Shown piece after piece: positions 1 to 7,245 of a DNA stretch of 64,000 nt; positions within the stretch are counted from its first letter, which is position 1, and each line of letters begins with the position of its first letter. Source of the stretch: an uncultured Bacteroidales bacterium (GTDB taxonomy: Bacteria; Bacteroidota; Bacteroidia; Bacteroidales; UBA932); NCBI GenBank assembly GCA_905235085.1, contig CAJOKD010000010.1, positions 1-64,000 of the forward strand, read 5' to 3'. Under the pieces are notes generated by a model, which worked only from the letters and a program-made list of their open reading frames with translations, searched no databases and had not been told where the DNA came from. The position numbers and the translations under genes were made by a program.

Positions 1-942
1 GGGCTATATGACAGGTTGACTTGCCAAATGAAACTATCTCCGTTTACCCTGAAAGAGACAGAAGAGTATTTCCGAAGCAAAGGGATAGAAATGGAGCGGT
101 ATGATATTGTCCGCGCTTATATGGCCTTTGGAGGCGTACCGTATTATTTGGGATATGTAAAAACCGGAATAAGTATAGAACAGAGTGTTGATGAGGCGAT
201 ATTTAAGGAGAATGCACCCCTGGTAGGAGAGTTCAAGCGCCTTTTTAACACATTGTTTACCAATTCCGATAAATACCTCAAGATTGTAAGCTTTCTGTCA
301 AAACGCAACTACGGATATACACGGGAAGAGATTGCGAAGGCAACCGGGATATCAGCCGGTGGTGGATTGTCCGATTACCTTGAGAGACTCTCAGAGGCAG
401 ATTTCGTCGAACAGTATCGTCCAGCCATGTCCGTGTCAAAGGAAGATTATTATCGTTTGAAAGACTGTTTTTGTATATTCTGGCTACGTTTCGTCGATAG
501 CGTTTCAGGCCTGGATCCTCATTTTTGGCAGAACAATCACGGATCTAATAAGACGGTCAGCTGGCAAGGCATCGCTTTTGAACAAATCTGCCTATCGCAT
601 CTAGAGAGTATCCGTCGCGCTCTCGGAATAAGTGGCATCAGTACAGTTTCTTCTAAAATGATCATCCCGTCCGAAAAAGCAGGTGACGGAGGTCAACTTG
701 ACCTCGTAATCGAACGTGGCGACAGACAGGTCAATTTGTGTGAAATGAAGTTCTACTCATCAGAAGTCTCGATAGACCAGAAGGAGAGTTTAAAGCTGAG
801 AAACCGGAAGGATTCTTTCAAGGAGAAATTCAAGGTTAAAGGTTCTATCTTCCTCACCTTGGTAACGACATTCGGACTAAAGTACGGAACCTGGTCAAGT
901 GTATATCAGCAGGTTCTTACACTCGATGACCTTTTTCAGTAG
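1..942 (+). CDS. Archaeal-type AAA ATPase with DUF234-like C-terminus, 5' partial
   Basis: The frame is open from the first base, so the gene starts before the window. Its first codons (GLYDRL) align with GLHNRL of the complete paralogue at 1947-3371, which places the cut just after the ATPase core. What remains is the winged-helix region and the C-terminal domain. The C-terminus has QLDLVIE followed by NLCEMKFY, a D...ExK arrangement like PD-(D/E)XK nuclease folds; the paralogue keeps it (QIDLLID, NLCEMKF). Families of this type (ATPase_2 plus DUF234) are common and multicopy in Bacteroidota and their role is not settled. The gene converges with the HigBA-like pair and is followed by a hairpin at 1029. 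The TTG at 16 is not a believable start because homology continues upstream of it. Confidence 0.85.
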   Translation, partial: GLYDRLTCQMKLSPFTLKETEEYFRSKGIEMERYDIVRAYMAFGGVPYYLGYVKTGISIEQSVDEAIFKENAPLVGEFKRLFNTLFTNSDKYLKIVSFLSKRNYGYTREEIAKATGISAGGGLSDYLERLSEADFVEQYRPAMSVSKEDYYRLKDCFCIFWLRFVDSVSGLDPHFWQNNHGSNKTVSWQGIAFEQICLSHLESIRRALGISGISTVSSKMIIPSEKAGDGGQLDLVIERGDRQVNLCEMKFYSSEVSIDQKESLKLRNRKDSFKEKFKVKGSIFLTLVTTFGLKYGTWSSVYQQVLTLDDLFQ

Positions 943-1028
943 CATGAAACACAGTTTGCGTTTTAGCTTGGAAATTTTGTAACACGCTGATAATCAGTAT
1001 AGAAAAATACTCCCGCCCGGGGCACGAA

Positions 1029-1062
1029 AATACCCTTGTAATCATTTGATTATAAGGGTATT
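1029..1062. terminator. Hairpin between convergent genes
   Basis: A 16-base arm (aatacccttgtaatca, 1029-1044) pairs with 1047-1062 apart from one G-T pair. Downstream bases are T/A-rich (ttggttattt). It sits between the ATPase ending at 942 and the convergent antitoxin ending at 1117, so it may terminate both. Confidence 0.6.
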
Positions 1063-1116
1063 GGTTATTTATAAGGTGTACTAAAAGTGTACTCTGTAAC
1101 AAAAAGGGTGTGAATC

Positions 1117-1419
1117 CTATTGGATGGAGTGGACAAGTTCAACAGAATAGCCAAGAGCATTGGCAATTCTGAAAAATGCTCCTACGCTTGGGGTTATCGC
1201 ATCGTTCTCGATACGGGAGATATAGGCCGTGTCCGTTCCAAGTTTGGCGGCGAGTTCTCCCTGGGTCATACGCATTTTTTTCCTGGCCTTTTTGAGAAGT
1301 ACGCCGGAATAGTAGGCAAACGCATCCTCCTCGGCTTTTGCCCGCTGCTCAGTGCCCGGTGCTCCATACTTGGTATTAAGCACCGCATCGAAACTCTGAA
1401 TGTCATTATTTGCTTTCAT
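1117..1419 (-). CDS. HigA-like XRE-family antitoxin
   Basis: A 100-residue protein. The N-terminal half is charged and helical, as in antitoxins that wrap their toxin. Residues about 45-95 form an XRE helix-turn-helix: MTQGELAAKLGTD is helix 2 and its turn, AYISRIENDAITPS is the recognition helix and its exit. The gene overlaps the 3' end of the toxin reading frame by 14 bases and lies downstream of it, which is the toxin-first order of higBA systems. In such systems the antitoxin neutralises an mRNA-cutting RelE-fold toxin and represses the shared promoter. A perfect palindrome at 1744-1769, upstream of both genes, is a plausible operator. The family assignment is firm; the exact TA subfamily is not. 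Confidence 0.85.
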   Translation of the reverse strand: MKANNDIQSFDAVLNTKYGAPGTEQRAKAEEDAFAYYSGVLLKKARKKMRMTQGELAAKLGTDTAYISRIENDAITPSVGAFFRIANALGYSVELVHSIQ

Positions 1420-1727
1420 AATATTCCTTCTTTATCCGTTTTGTCATTTCTATTTCTGCCCGTGGAGTCTTTTGCGTTTTCTTCTGAAAACCATTGAAAA
1501 GCACCACGATATTTCCATTATCAAAGATGAAGAAGATACGATAAATGTTACTCTTATACTCTGCCCAGAGTTCAAAGATGCCATCTTCTATATGCTTGAC
1601 AAACTTCGAGGAAATCCTGCTTTGTGTTTTAAGCAACATCAACGCATAATCTATCTTCTCCTTCACATCATCATCTTGCGCCTCGTAGAAGTCAAGGAAA
1701 TAGCGTTTGTATGTGTATCTCTCTCAT
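1406..1727 (-). pseudogene. HigB/RelE-type toxin with frameshifted N-terminus
   Basis: The body is clearly a HigB-like toxin: HIEDGIFELWAEYKSNIYR, then FFIFDNGNIVVLFNGF, then QKKTQKTPRAEIE. The only start codon in that frame is a GTG at 1666, giving 86 residues and losing the first strand of the fold. The same frame stays open up to 1723 and reads YKRYFLDFYEAQDDD, which is the usual family N-terminus, but has no start codon. An ATG at 1727 encodes MREIH in another frame; exactly one extra base (16 instead of 15 before the TAC codon at 1711) separates the two. Removing one base would give MREIHYYKRYFLDFY. It is therefore a frameshifted gene, a sequencing indel, or a truncated toxin starting at the GTG. 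Confidence 0.65.
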
Positions 1728-1743
1728 TGCCCACAAAGACACG

Positions 1744-1769
1744 AAAATTTGTAATATAATACAAATTTT
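1744..1769. promoter_or_regulatory. Palindromic operator candidate of the toxin-antitoxin pair
   Basis: A perfect 10-base inverted repeat, aaaatttgta (1744-1753) and tacaaatttt (1760-1769), separated by six A/T bases. It lies 17 bases upstream of the toxin ATG at 1727, where a HigA-type repressor would bind. The assignment is from position and symmetry only. Confidence 0.5.
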
Positions 1770-1895
1770 GTTGCAAATAATAAGAACCGCCCCGAAGGAG
1801 GCCGGATTATTTCCTGTAAACTTCAATCACCCTCCCAAGGTTCTTTACAAATCTGTCGAGCGCTATCACAAGAAAACGACTAACTCACAGAGATC

Positions 1896-1943
1896 ATATT
1901 TTGCCACATGTGGGTCAGATGACCCACTTATGGCAAATTATAG
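1896..1943. repeat. Palindrome at the 3' end of the ATPase gene
   Basis: The outer arms tttgcca (1900-1906) and tggcaaa (1931-1937) pair, as do the inner arms gtgggtca (1910-1917) and tgacccac (1920-1927). The right arm runs to within four bases of the ATPase stop codon at 1947-1949. Its ends (ttttgccaca and ttatggcaaattatag) match the ends of the upstream palindrome at 3376-3427, in inverted orientation around the gene. It could serve as terminator, second operator, or element end. The rest of 1770-1895 shows no supported gene. Confidence 0.6.
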
Positions 1944-1946
1944 AAT

Positions 1947-3371
1947 TTAGAAGAGGTCGTCCAAGACGACGGTCTTTTGTACAATATCTGAATAGGAATT
2001 AGCCTTTACTCCGAATGTCGTGACCATCGTAAGTAATACTGTCTGCCTGGTTTTTGTCTCACTCTGAAAAGCTTCAATCTTGTTCTCGAGGTCTTCTTTA
2101 TCTTTACGATCAATGGAATACTCTTTCTTGGAGAACTTCATTTCGCACAAGTTAATATAACCGTCTTTATGATCAATGAGTAAATCAATTTGAGCCCCTC
2201 GTCTCCCTGGCTCAATTACTTTTGATCGCCACGCAGACACATTGGTCATCACGCCAGAGATTCCTAATGCTTGTTTAATCTGCTGTTCGTGACAGAGACA
2301 AAGCATTTCAAAAGAATACCCCCTCCATGCGTTCAACTCTCCTGAAAGGAGCGCATTCGTCCAGAAGTGCTGGTCATTGTAGCGCCCCGAACGGATGAAG
2401 TGGAAATAGAACAGGGTATATGGGTCAGTCAGCTGATACAGTTTATCTCTTGTTTTCCGGCCAAAGGAAAGGTAAGAGCGAATGAAACCACACTTTTCAA
2501 GATTCTTAAGGATGGTTGTCATTCCAGAACCGGATTTTCCTTTCTTTACAGAAGAAAGTTCTTCTCTAGATAGTCCCATTCCTTTTTTACTCAGCAATTC
2601 GACAACTTTCTCATACTGCTGGGAGTTCTTGAATAATGCGGAATATAGATTGTCAAACTCGTCCCTCATCTGTCCTCCTTCCTGGAAGAAGAGTCGATCT
2701 ATGTTTTCATTCAGAGAGTACTCACGATCAATATAATCCAGATAATAGGGAATACCTCCCATTATCATATAACACTCGGTAATCTGATATCGGCTCATTT
2801 TTATCCTTCTGGATTTGAAGTAGGACTCGCACTCAGAAAGAGTGAAGGGTTTTACCCAAATCCTGTTAGTCAAGCGGTTGTGAAGCCCACCCTTATTGCC
2901 TATAAGTTTGTCCATCATCCATGAGGTGGCGGATCCGCAGACAATCAATACAATGTCTTTTCTTGCACTCGCCCAGTCATTCCAAAAATGCTCCAGGGCT
3001 GCGATAAAACCAGATCTGGCGGTATCCATCCAAGGCAGCTCGTCCAGGAAAATGACCTTGCGTCTCTCTGGACGAGACTCCATCAGCCCTATCAATTGCT
3101 CAAAGGCATCCAGCCAGTTATCTGCTTGCGGGATGGATTCTTGAGCATATTTAGAGAGCGCAATATTGAAGTTCTTCAGCTGCGCTTTTGTCTTACCCTC
3201 GGCTAGACCTGTGCAGTGAAAGGAGAAACGATTCTTGAAAAACTCCCTAACAAGGAATGTCTTCCCGACACGTCGGCGACCATAAACTGCGACAAATTCA
3301 GAACGGGATGACGAGTATGTTTTCTTTAATATGGATAGCTCCTGCTCCCTGCCAATGATGACCGTTTTCAT
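1947..3371 (-). CDS. Archaeal-type AAA ATPase with DUF234-like C-terminus
   Basis: 474 residues from the ATG at 3371. A start 16 codons further up is possible but would lie inside the promoter/operator. Walker A is GRRRVGKT (residues 31-38), Walker B VIFLDELPW (near 120), and sensor-like VCGSATSWM follows. A winged-helix region comes next, then a C-terminal QIDLLID...NLCEMKF pair resembling a PD-(D/E)XK active site. It is a full-length paralogue of the truncated gene at the window start. The product probably acts in the cytoplasm; its function is unknown. The gene stands alone, has its own promoter with a perfect palindrome covering both promoter elements, and is bracketed by inverted copies of that palindrome, suggesting autorepression and perhaps past mobility. 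Confidence 0.88.
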   Translation of the reverse strand: MKTVIIGREQELSILKKTYSSSRSEFVAVYGRRRVGKTFLVREFFKNRFSFHCTGLAEGKTKAQLKNFNIALSKYAQESIPQADNWLDAFEQLIGLMESRPERRKVIFLDELPWMDTARSGFIAALEHFWNDWASARKDIVLIVCGSATSWMMDKLIGNKGGLHNRLTNRIWVKPFTLSECESYFKSRRIKMSRYQITECYMIMGGIPYYLDYIDREYSLNENIDRLFFQEGGQMRDEFDNLYSALFKNSQQYEKVVELLSKKGMGLSREELSSVKKGKSGSGMTTILKNLEKCGFIRSYLSFGRKTRDKLYQLTDPYTLFYFHFIRSGRYNDQHFWTNALLSGELNAWRGYSFEMLCLCHEQQIKQALGISGVMTNVSAWRSKVIEPGRRGAQIDLLIDHKDGYINLCEMKFSKKEYSIDRKDKEDLENKIEAFQSETKTRQTVLLTMVTTFGVKANSYSDIVQKTVVLDDLF

Positions 3372-3375
3372 AAAA

Positions 3376-3427
3376 ACTATAATTTGCCACAAATATACAA
3401 AAAAACACACTTGTGGCAAATTATAGT
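3376..3427 (-). promoter_or_regulatory. Promoter inside a 17-bp inverted repeat (ATPase gene)
   Basis: A perfect inverted repeat: actataatttgccacaa at 3376-3392 and its complement at 3411-3427. On the minus strand, TTTG (3420-3417) and TATATTTG (3397-3390) are 19 bases apart, matching the Bacteroidota -33/-7 consensus. Each arm of the repeat overlaps one promoter element, so a dimer bound to the arms would block transcription. The ATG follows at 3371. Confidence 0.7.
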
Positions 3428-3612
3428 GATCCTTGTCGACAAAGGCTAGTACGAATAGTTAGAGATTTCAGTCCAAAATATTGCATGCATTGGAAAATGC
3501 TAATGATAACGGTGAAATGCAGAAACAACTCTATGGTATTTTGGGTATTTCACATATGACAGGAGAAGACTGAAAATGCGATGAACAATTTTTTTTCGTA
3601 TCTTCGCTCTCC

Positions 3613-4007
3613 GTGAAAACACTTCTGCTCATATTGTCGCTTCTGTTGTCGCTTTTTTCGGGTGGCAAGAATAAAGCGGATACAGTCGTCCCTTCAGACG
3701 AAGGATCGTGCTGCGTTGCAGAAGCATCTTCTTCCGATACCAAGGCCGACTTTTCCCTGAACCGTGATTTATGTATCACGGCTGCGCAGTCGCAGGCGAT
3801 GGAAGTTCAAATTCTGTCTCGGTCAGGACCACCAACACTGGTCGAAGGACATCCCCGCAGACCCGATCCACCTTCCGTATCATCAAGGGTGGAAAGATTA
3901 TCGACAATAACCATACGCATCCATTCCTGACTCCGGTTTTCGTTCCGCTGTCGGGAACGCATATTTCTGAAAGGTATCTGTTTTCCATCTGCCGGCTCAG
4001 GCTTTAG
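3613..4007 (+). pseudogene. Small secreted protein, frameshifted
   Basis: A GTG at 3613 begins a signal-peptide-like segment (MKTLLLILSLLLSLFSG) and a polar stretch ending DLCITAAQSQ near 3790. Coding then continues in another frame: VAGDGSSNSVSVRTTNT, then RRTSPQTRSTFRIIKGGK, then a tail with IDNNHTHPF and LFSICRLRL ending in TAG at 4005-4007. The two halves read as one protein of about 130 residues broken by an indel near 3780-3795. From memory it resembles short secreted proteins common in Bacteroidota genomes, but I cannot name a family. Either a pseudogene or a sequence error. Between 3428 and 3612 only a short unstarted frame (QKQLYGILGISH) is seen. Confidence 0.5.
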
Positions 4008-4012
4008 CAGAG

Positions 4013-4085
4013 AGATTCTTCGTCGGCTACAAAAGCCTCCTCAGAATGACAGATTTACTGTCATTCTGAACGAAGTGAAGAATCT
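4013..4085. repeat. REP-like inverted repeat
   Basis: The arms cagaatgacag (4042-4052) and ctgtcattctg (4058-4068) pair perfectly. An outer agattcttcg (4013-4022) partly pairs with the tail ending at 4085 (cgaagtgaagaatct). The right half has the look of intergenic repeats found scattered in many bacterial genomes. It separates a broken gene from the truncated exchanger. Confidence 0.55.
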
Positions 4086-4109
4086 ATTTACCTAATCAGA
4101 ACAACCAAA

Positions 4110-4574
4110 ATGACTGTTATTTGGCTGCTGGTCGGCCTGGGACTCATAGCCCTGGGCGCAGACTGGCTTGTTGAAGGTGCTTCCTCCATTGCGAGGAAGG
4201 CCGGCGTGAGCGAATTCGTCATCGGTCTAACCATCGTTGGATTCGGGACTTCGTGCCCGGAACTGGTGGTGAGCCTGACGGGAGCGTTCGCGGGGAATGC
4301 CGATATTGCCGTGGGTAATGTCATTGGCTCCAACACATTCAACGTCCTGTTTATCCTGGGACTCACGGCGCTGCTTCGTCCTGTGTCGATGACACGGGAA
4401 AACCGGAAGAACGACATACCGCTGACCCTCAGTGTGACAGTGTTGTTCCTGGCTTTGGGCCTGAACCAGACATTGTTGGGAATCGGAACTGAAAACGGCT
4501 TGCTGCGCTGGGAGGGAGCACTAATGCTCCTTCTGTTCGGAGCGTATTATTACTATCTCTTTATCAACCTATAA
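4110..4574 (+). CDS. CaCA-family Ca2+/Na+ exchanger, half-length
   Basis: 154 residues with four or five hydrophobic segments. It carries one alpha-repeat signature of the CaCA superfamily: IGLTIVGFGTSCPELVVSL followed by GNVIGSNTFNVLFILG. Normal members are about 310-330 residues and have two such repeats in inverted topology, both needed for the ion path. Here the frame ends at INL just after the first half and no second half follows; the next bases start a different, broken gene. It is probably a deletion remnant, although a dimerising half-size protein cannot be excluded. Its neighbours on both sides are also disrupted. Confidence 0.7.
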   Translation: MTVIWLLVGLGLIALGADWLVEGASSIARKAGVSEFVIGLTIVGFGTSCPELVVSLTGAFAGNADIAVGNVIGSNTFNVLFILGLTALLRPVSMTRENRKNDIPLTLSVTVLFLALGLNQTLLGIGTENGLLRWEGALMLLLFGAYYYYLFINL

Positions 4575-4576
4575 TC

Positions 4577-4991
4577 ATGGAAATCAATATTAAATCGGTC
4601 CATACCTCGTAATATCTGCCATCGTTTTGGCCGCTGGCATCGGCCTGTATTTCGTCAACGCTGGACTGGGCGTCGTAATTGGCGTCTGTGGCCTTCTGCT
4701 CCTGCTTTTCTACAAGACCGGGCACAAGCGGGAGGGTGAAGACATCGTCCTCCGGAAGAAGGCCATCGACATTGCCCATCATTGTCGAGAGTCGCTGAAA
4801 GGCTTTCTGGATGGGAAGGACGTGGAGCCAGAAATCAACACCAATGAAAACGGCGGAGTGATCCGTCTTGAAATCTACTACAATGCCGATGCAGCAGTGG
4901 CCTATGCCCAGCTCTTCGACTTTTCCAACTACACCTACGAGCCCGCAACGGACGTGGCCCAAGGGCCGAAAAACTCATCAGCAAATTATGA
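4577..4991 (+). pseudogene. Small membrane-anchored protein, two frameshifts
   Basis: ATG 4577 encodes MEINIKSVHT and then runs into a stop. Shifting by one base restores a long frame (VISAIVLAAGIGLYFVNAGL, then a second hydrophobic stretch, then a soluble domain with VIRLEIYYNADAAVAYAQLF). Near 4960 the frame shifts again: in the third frame the end reads AEKLISKL and stops at 4989-4991. Joined together this is a protein of about 135 residues with two N-terminal membrane segments. I do not recognise the family. Two indels in 400 bases indicate either a pseudogene or a local sequence-quality problem. Confidence 0.5.
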
Positions 4992-5037
4992 AAGAGCAGC
5001 AGGTATCAGTGCTTGAAATATTTGCAATAGACAAATA

Positions 5038-6633
5038 ATGACATCACTTTTCCTCATCCTCATCGGCATTGTCATCCTGCTGTGCATCTGGCTGAACAAC
5101 GTTTCATCCCGGATCGGTATCCCTACGCTCCTGGCGTTCATCGTACTGGGTATGGTGTTCGGCAACAACGGACTGATACCGCTGCACTTCGATGACTATG
5201 ACTTCGCAAAGGAGGCCTGTACCGTAGCTCTCGTATTTATCATGTTCTACGGCGGATTCGGCACGCGCTGGGAGTCTGCCAGGCCCATTGTCCGGGAGGC
5301 GACGCTGCTCGCTTCGCTGGGCGTGGTGCTGACCGCGGGACTCACCGGGCTGTTCTGCCACTTCGCTCTCCGATGGGGATGGGTGGAAAGCTTTCTGCTG
5401 GGCTCGGTGGTGAGCTCGACGGATGCGGCATCCGTGTTTTCCATCCTGAGGTCCAAGAAACTGGGCCTCAGGAATAACACGGCGCCCCTGCTGGAGATGG
5501 AGAGCGGCAGCAACGATCCGCTTTCCTATATGCTCACTGCTCTGATGCTCAGCATCCTTAAGGGAACGGCTACCGGAGGCGGTATCGCCTGGATGCTCTT
5601 TGCGCAGATTGCCTTCGGCGCCGGCTGCGGCTTCGGCATCGCCAAGGCGGCTTCCTGGGTGCTGGAACGCGTAAAAATCAAGGGTGAAGGCTATGATTCG
5701 CTTTTCATCCTTGCCGTGGCCGTCCTATCCTACGCCGTACCAAGCCTCATCGGCGGGAACGGTTATCTGAGTGCATATATCGTGGGCATTATGCTTGGGA
5801 ACAGCGAGTTCCCCGGGAAAAAGGCCCTGGTGAATTTCTTTGACGGTCTCACAGGTCTGATGCAGGTGCTGATATTCTTCCTGCTGGGTCTCCTGGCACG
5901 TCCGGCAGATCTTCACAGCTCCATCCTGCCGGCTCTTGCCATCTTCGTTTTTATGCTCTTGGTGTCCAGGCCGCTGGTAGTCAGCAGTATCCTGTCTCCC
6001 TTCCGGAAATATTCATTCAAGCAGCAGAGCCTGATTTCATTCGTAGGACTCAGGGGTGCGGCATCCATCGTTTTCGCCATTATGGCAACGGTAGATCCGG
6101 CTCCCTTTGAACAGGACATCTTCAACATCGTTTTCTGCATCGTCCTTGTCTCCATCTCACTGCAGGGTTCCCTGATCCCCTGGGTGGCGAAGAAATTTGA
6201 TATGCTGGATGCCGGAACCGATGTTATGAAGACCTTCAACGATTACTCGGAAGGAACCCAGATGCAGTTCGGCAGCATCGAGATCACTTCCGGAAGCAAA
6301 TGGGAGGGGAAAATGGTAAAAGACCTGGACCTTCCCGGGAATATGCTCATTGCGCTTGTCGTCAGGGGTAAGGAACGAATCACCGCCCGCGGGGACACGG
6401 TTTTGCTATCGGGCGATCGGGTCATCCTTGTCACTAAGACCTTCGAAGATACGCAGACTTTCCTTATGGAGAAGACTGTCAAACCCGGAGGGAAACGTGC
6501 AGGACACGCTATACGTGAATTCTACTCTGAAGGTCTTGTGCTGCTCGTCCTGCGGGGAGATAAAGAAATCATTCCACACGGCGACACGGTTCTGGAGGCC
6601 GGAGATGTGCTGGTGATACTCCGGAATAGATAG
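5038..6633 (+). CDS. CPA1-type potassium/proton antiporter with TrkA-C domains
   Basis: 531 residues. About 12 transmembrane segments cover residues 1-390 and contain the cation/proton antiporter core (SVVSSTDAASVFSILRS and the acidic EMESGSNDPLSYML). The cytoplasmic tail (about 400-531) holds RCK/TrkA-C-like units, one around KMVKDLDLPGNMLIALVVR with GDRVILV, the other around SEGLVLLVLRGDKEI ending AGDVLVILRNR. This is the plan of NhaP2/CvrA K+/H+ antiporters, which expel K+ from the cytoplasm. The ATG overlaps by one base the stop of a 16-codon frame at 4988-5038, probably without meaning. It is the one intact gene in a stretch of broken ones. Confidence 0.9.
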   Translation: MTSLFLILIGIVILLCIWLNNVSSRIGIPTLLAFIVLGMVFGNNGLIPLHFDDYDFAKEACTVALVFIMFYGGFGTRWESARPIVREATLLASLGVVLTAGLTGLFCHFALRWGWVESFLLGSVVSSTDAASVFSILRSKKLGLRNNTAPLLEMESGSNDPLSYMLTALMLSILKGTATGGGIAWMLFAQIAFGAGCGFGIAKAASWVLERVKIKGEGYDSLFILAVAVLSYAVPSLIGGNGYLSAYIVGIMLGNSEFPGKKALVNFFDGLTGLMQVLIFFLLGLLARPADLHSSILPALAIFVFMLLVSRPLVVSSILSPFRKYSFKQQSLISFVGLRGAASIVFAIMATVDPAPFEQDIFNIVFCIVLVSISLQGSLIPWVAKKFDMLDAGTDVMKTFNDYSEGTQMQFGSIEITSGSKWEGKMVKDLDLPGNMLIALVVRGKERITARGDTVLLSGDRVILVTKTFEDTQTFLMEKTVKPGGKRAGHAIREFYSEGLVLLVLRGDKEIIPHGDTVLEAGDVLVILRNR

Positions 6634-6658
6634 CGAGCTTGCCCATCTGATAGGGCTA

Positions 6659-7228
6659 TTATCTTCTCCATCCATTGTCCTTTTTTGTGCCGTCCCAGTT
6701 GGTCAGGGCGTTGTCGGAGCCTCCTCCGCCGCCAGAAGCTCTTTCTCTGCACGGTATATCACCTGGGTATGCCAATAGCTTTGTCCAAGGTAATAGTGGA
6801 TCGGGTAGCTGTCATTGCCTATATCTTCCTGCTGCTGGAATACCTTGACAGCTGACTCATAATCTTTCTTCAAGTACAAGGCAAGACCCTTCATCGGGGC
6901 TATGGTCGTATTGTCGGGATCTTCAGCAAGAAAAGGTTCGCAAAGGGATATGGCCCCATCATAATCCTTCCCGTCAAGGAGAATGCCCACTGCTTTGGAG
7001 AGAGTGGTCTTGTTCCGAGGCCTCAGCGCCAGGGAACGCCGATAATACCACAGGGCGGAATCGGCCTGTCCCATCTGGTTGAAACCGTCGCCGAAATAGC
7101 TCATCACGGCGGGAATGGAATCTCTCTGCAGCACCGCCATACCTGCCTGGATGCTTTGGGGATAAAGCTTAAGCCAGCACGGAGTCACGCTGGGTGGTCT
7201 GCGCACCAAGCGACGCACAGACAGCCAT
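6659..7228 (-). pseudogene. TPR protein remnant joined to a foreign gene tail
   Basis: From ATG 7228 the frame encodes a signal peptide and mature start (MAVCASLGAQTTQRDSVLA) and stops at 7169-7171. TPR coding resumes in another frame: QMGQADSALWYYRRSLALRP, DYDGAISLCEPFL and DYESAVKVFQQ are three to four TPR units. The TPR part breaks after RAEKELLAA. From there a different frame reads SGGGGSDNALTNWDGTKK and DNGWRR, stopping at 6659-6661, and looks like the C-terminus of an unrelated protein. So the gene has one frameshift and one deletion junction near 6745. The signal peptide region overlaps the end of the upstream hydrolase gene closely, suggesting a former operon. Confidence 0.6.
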
Positions 7229-7245
7229 CGACAGCAAGACAAATG

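Noticed and set aside
1791..1815. GC-rich hairpin near ccgccccgaaggaggccgg
   Set aside because: Pairing is interrupted and weak; not called as a terminator.
3461..3574. Short frame reading QKQLYGILGISHMTGED
   Set aside because: No start codon with support and no homology recognised; too short to call.
4988..5038. 16-codon frame ending on the antiporter start codon
   Set aside because: Too short and without conserved features; probably debris from the broken upstream gene.
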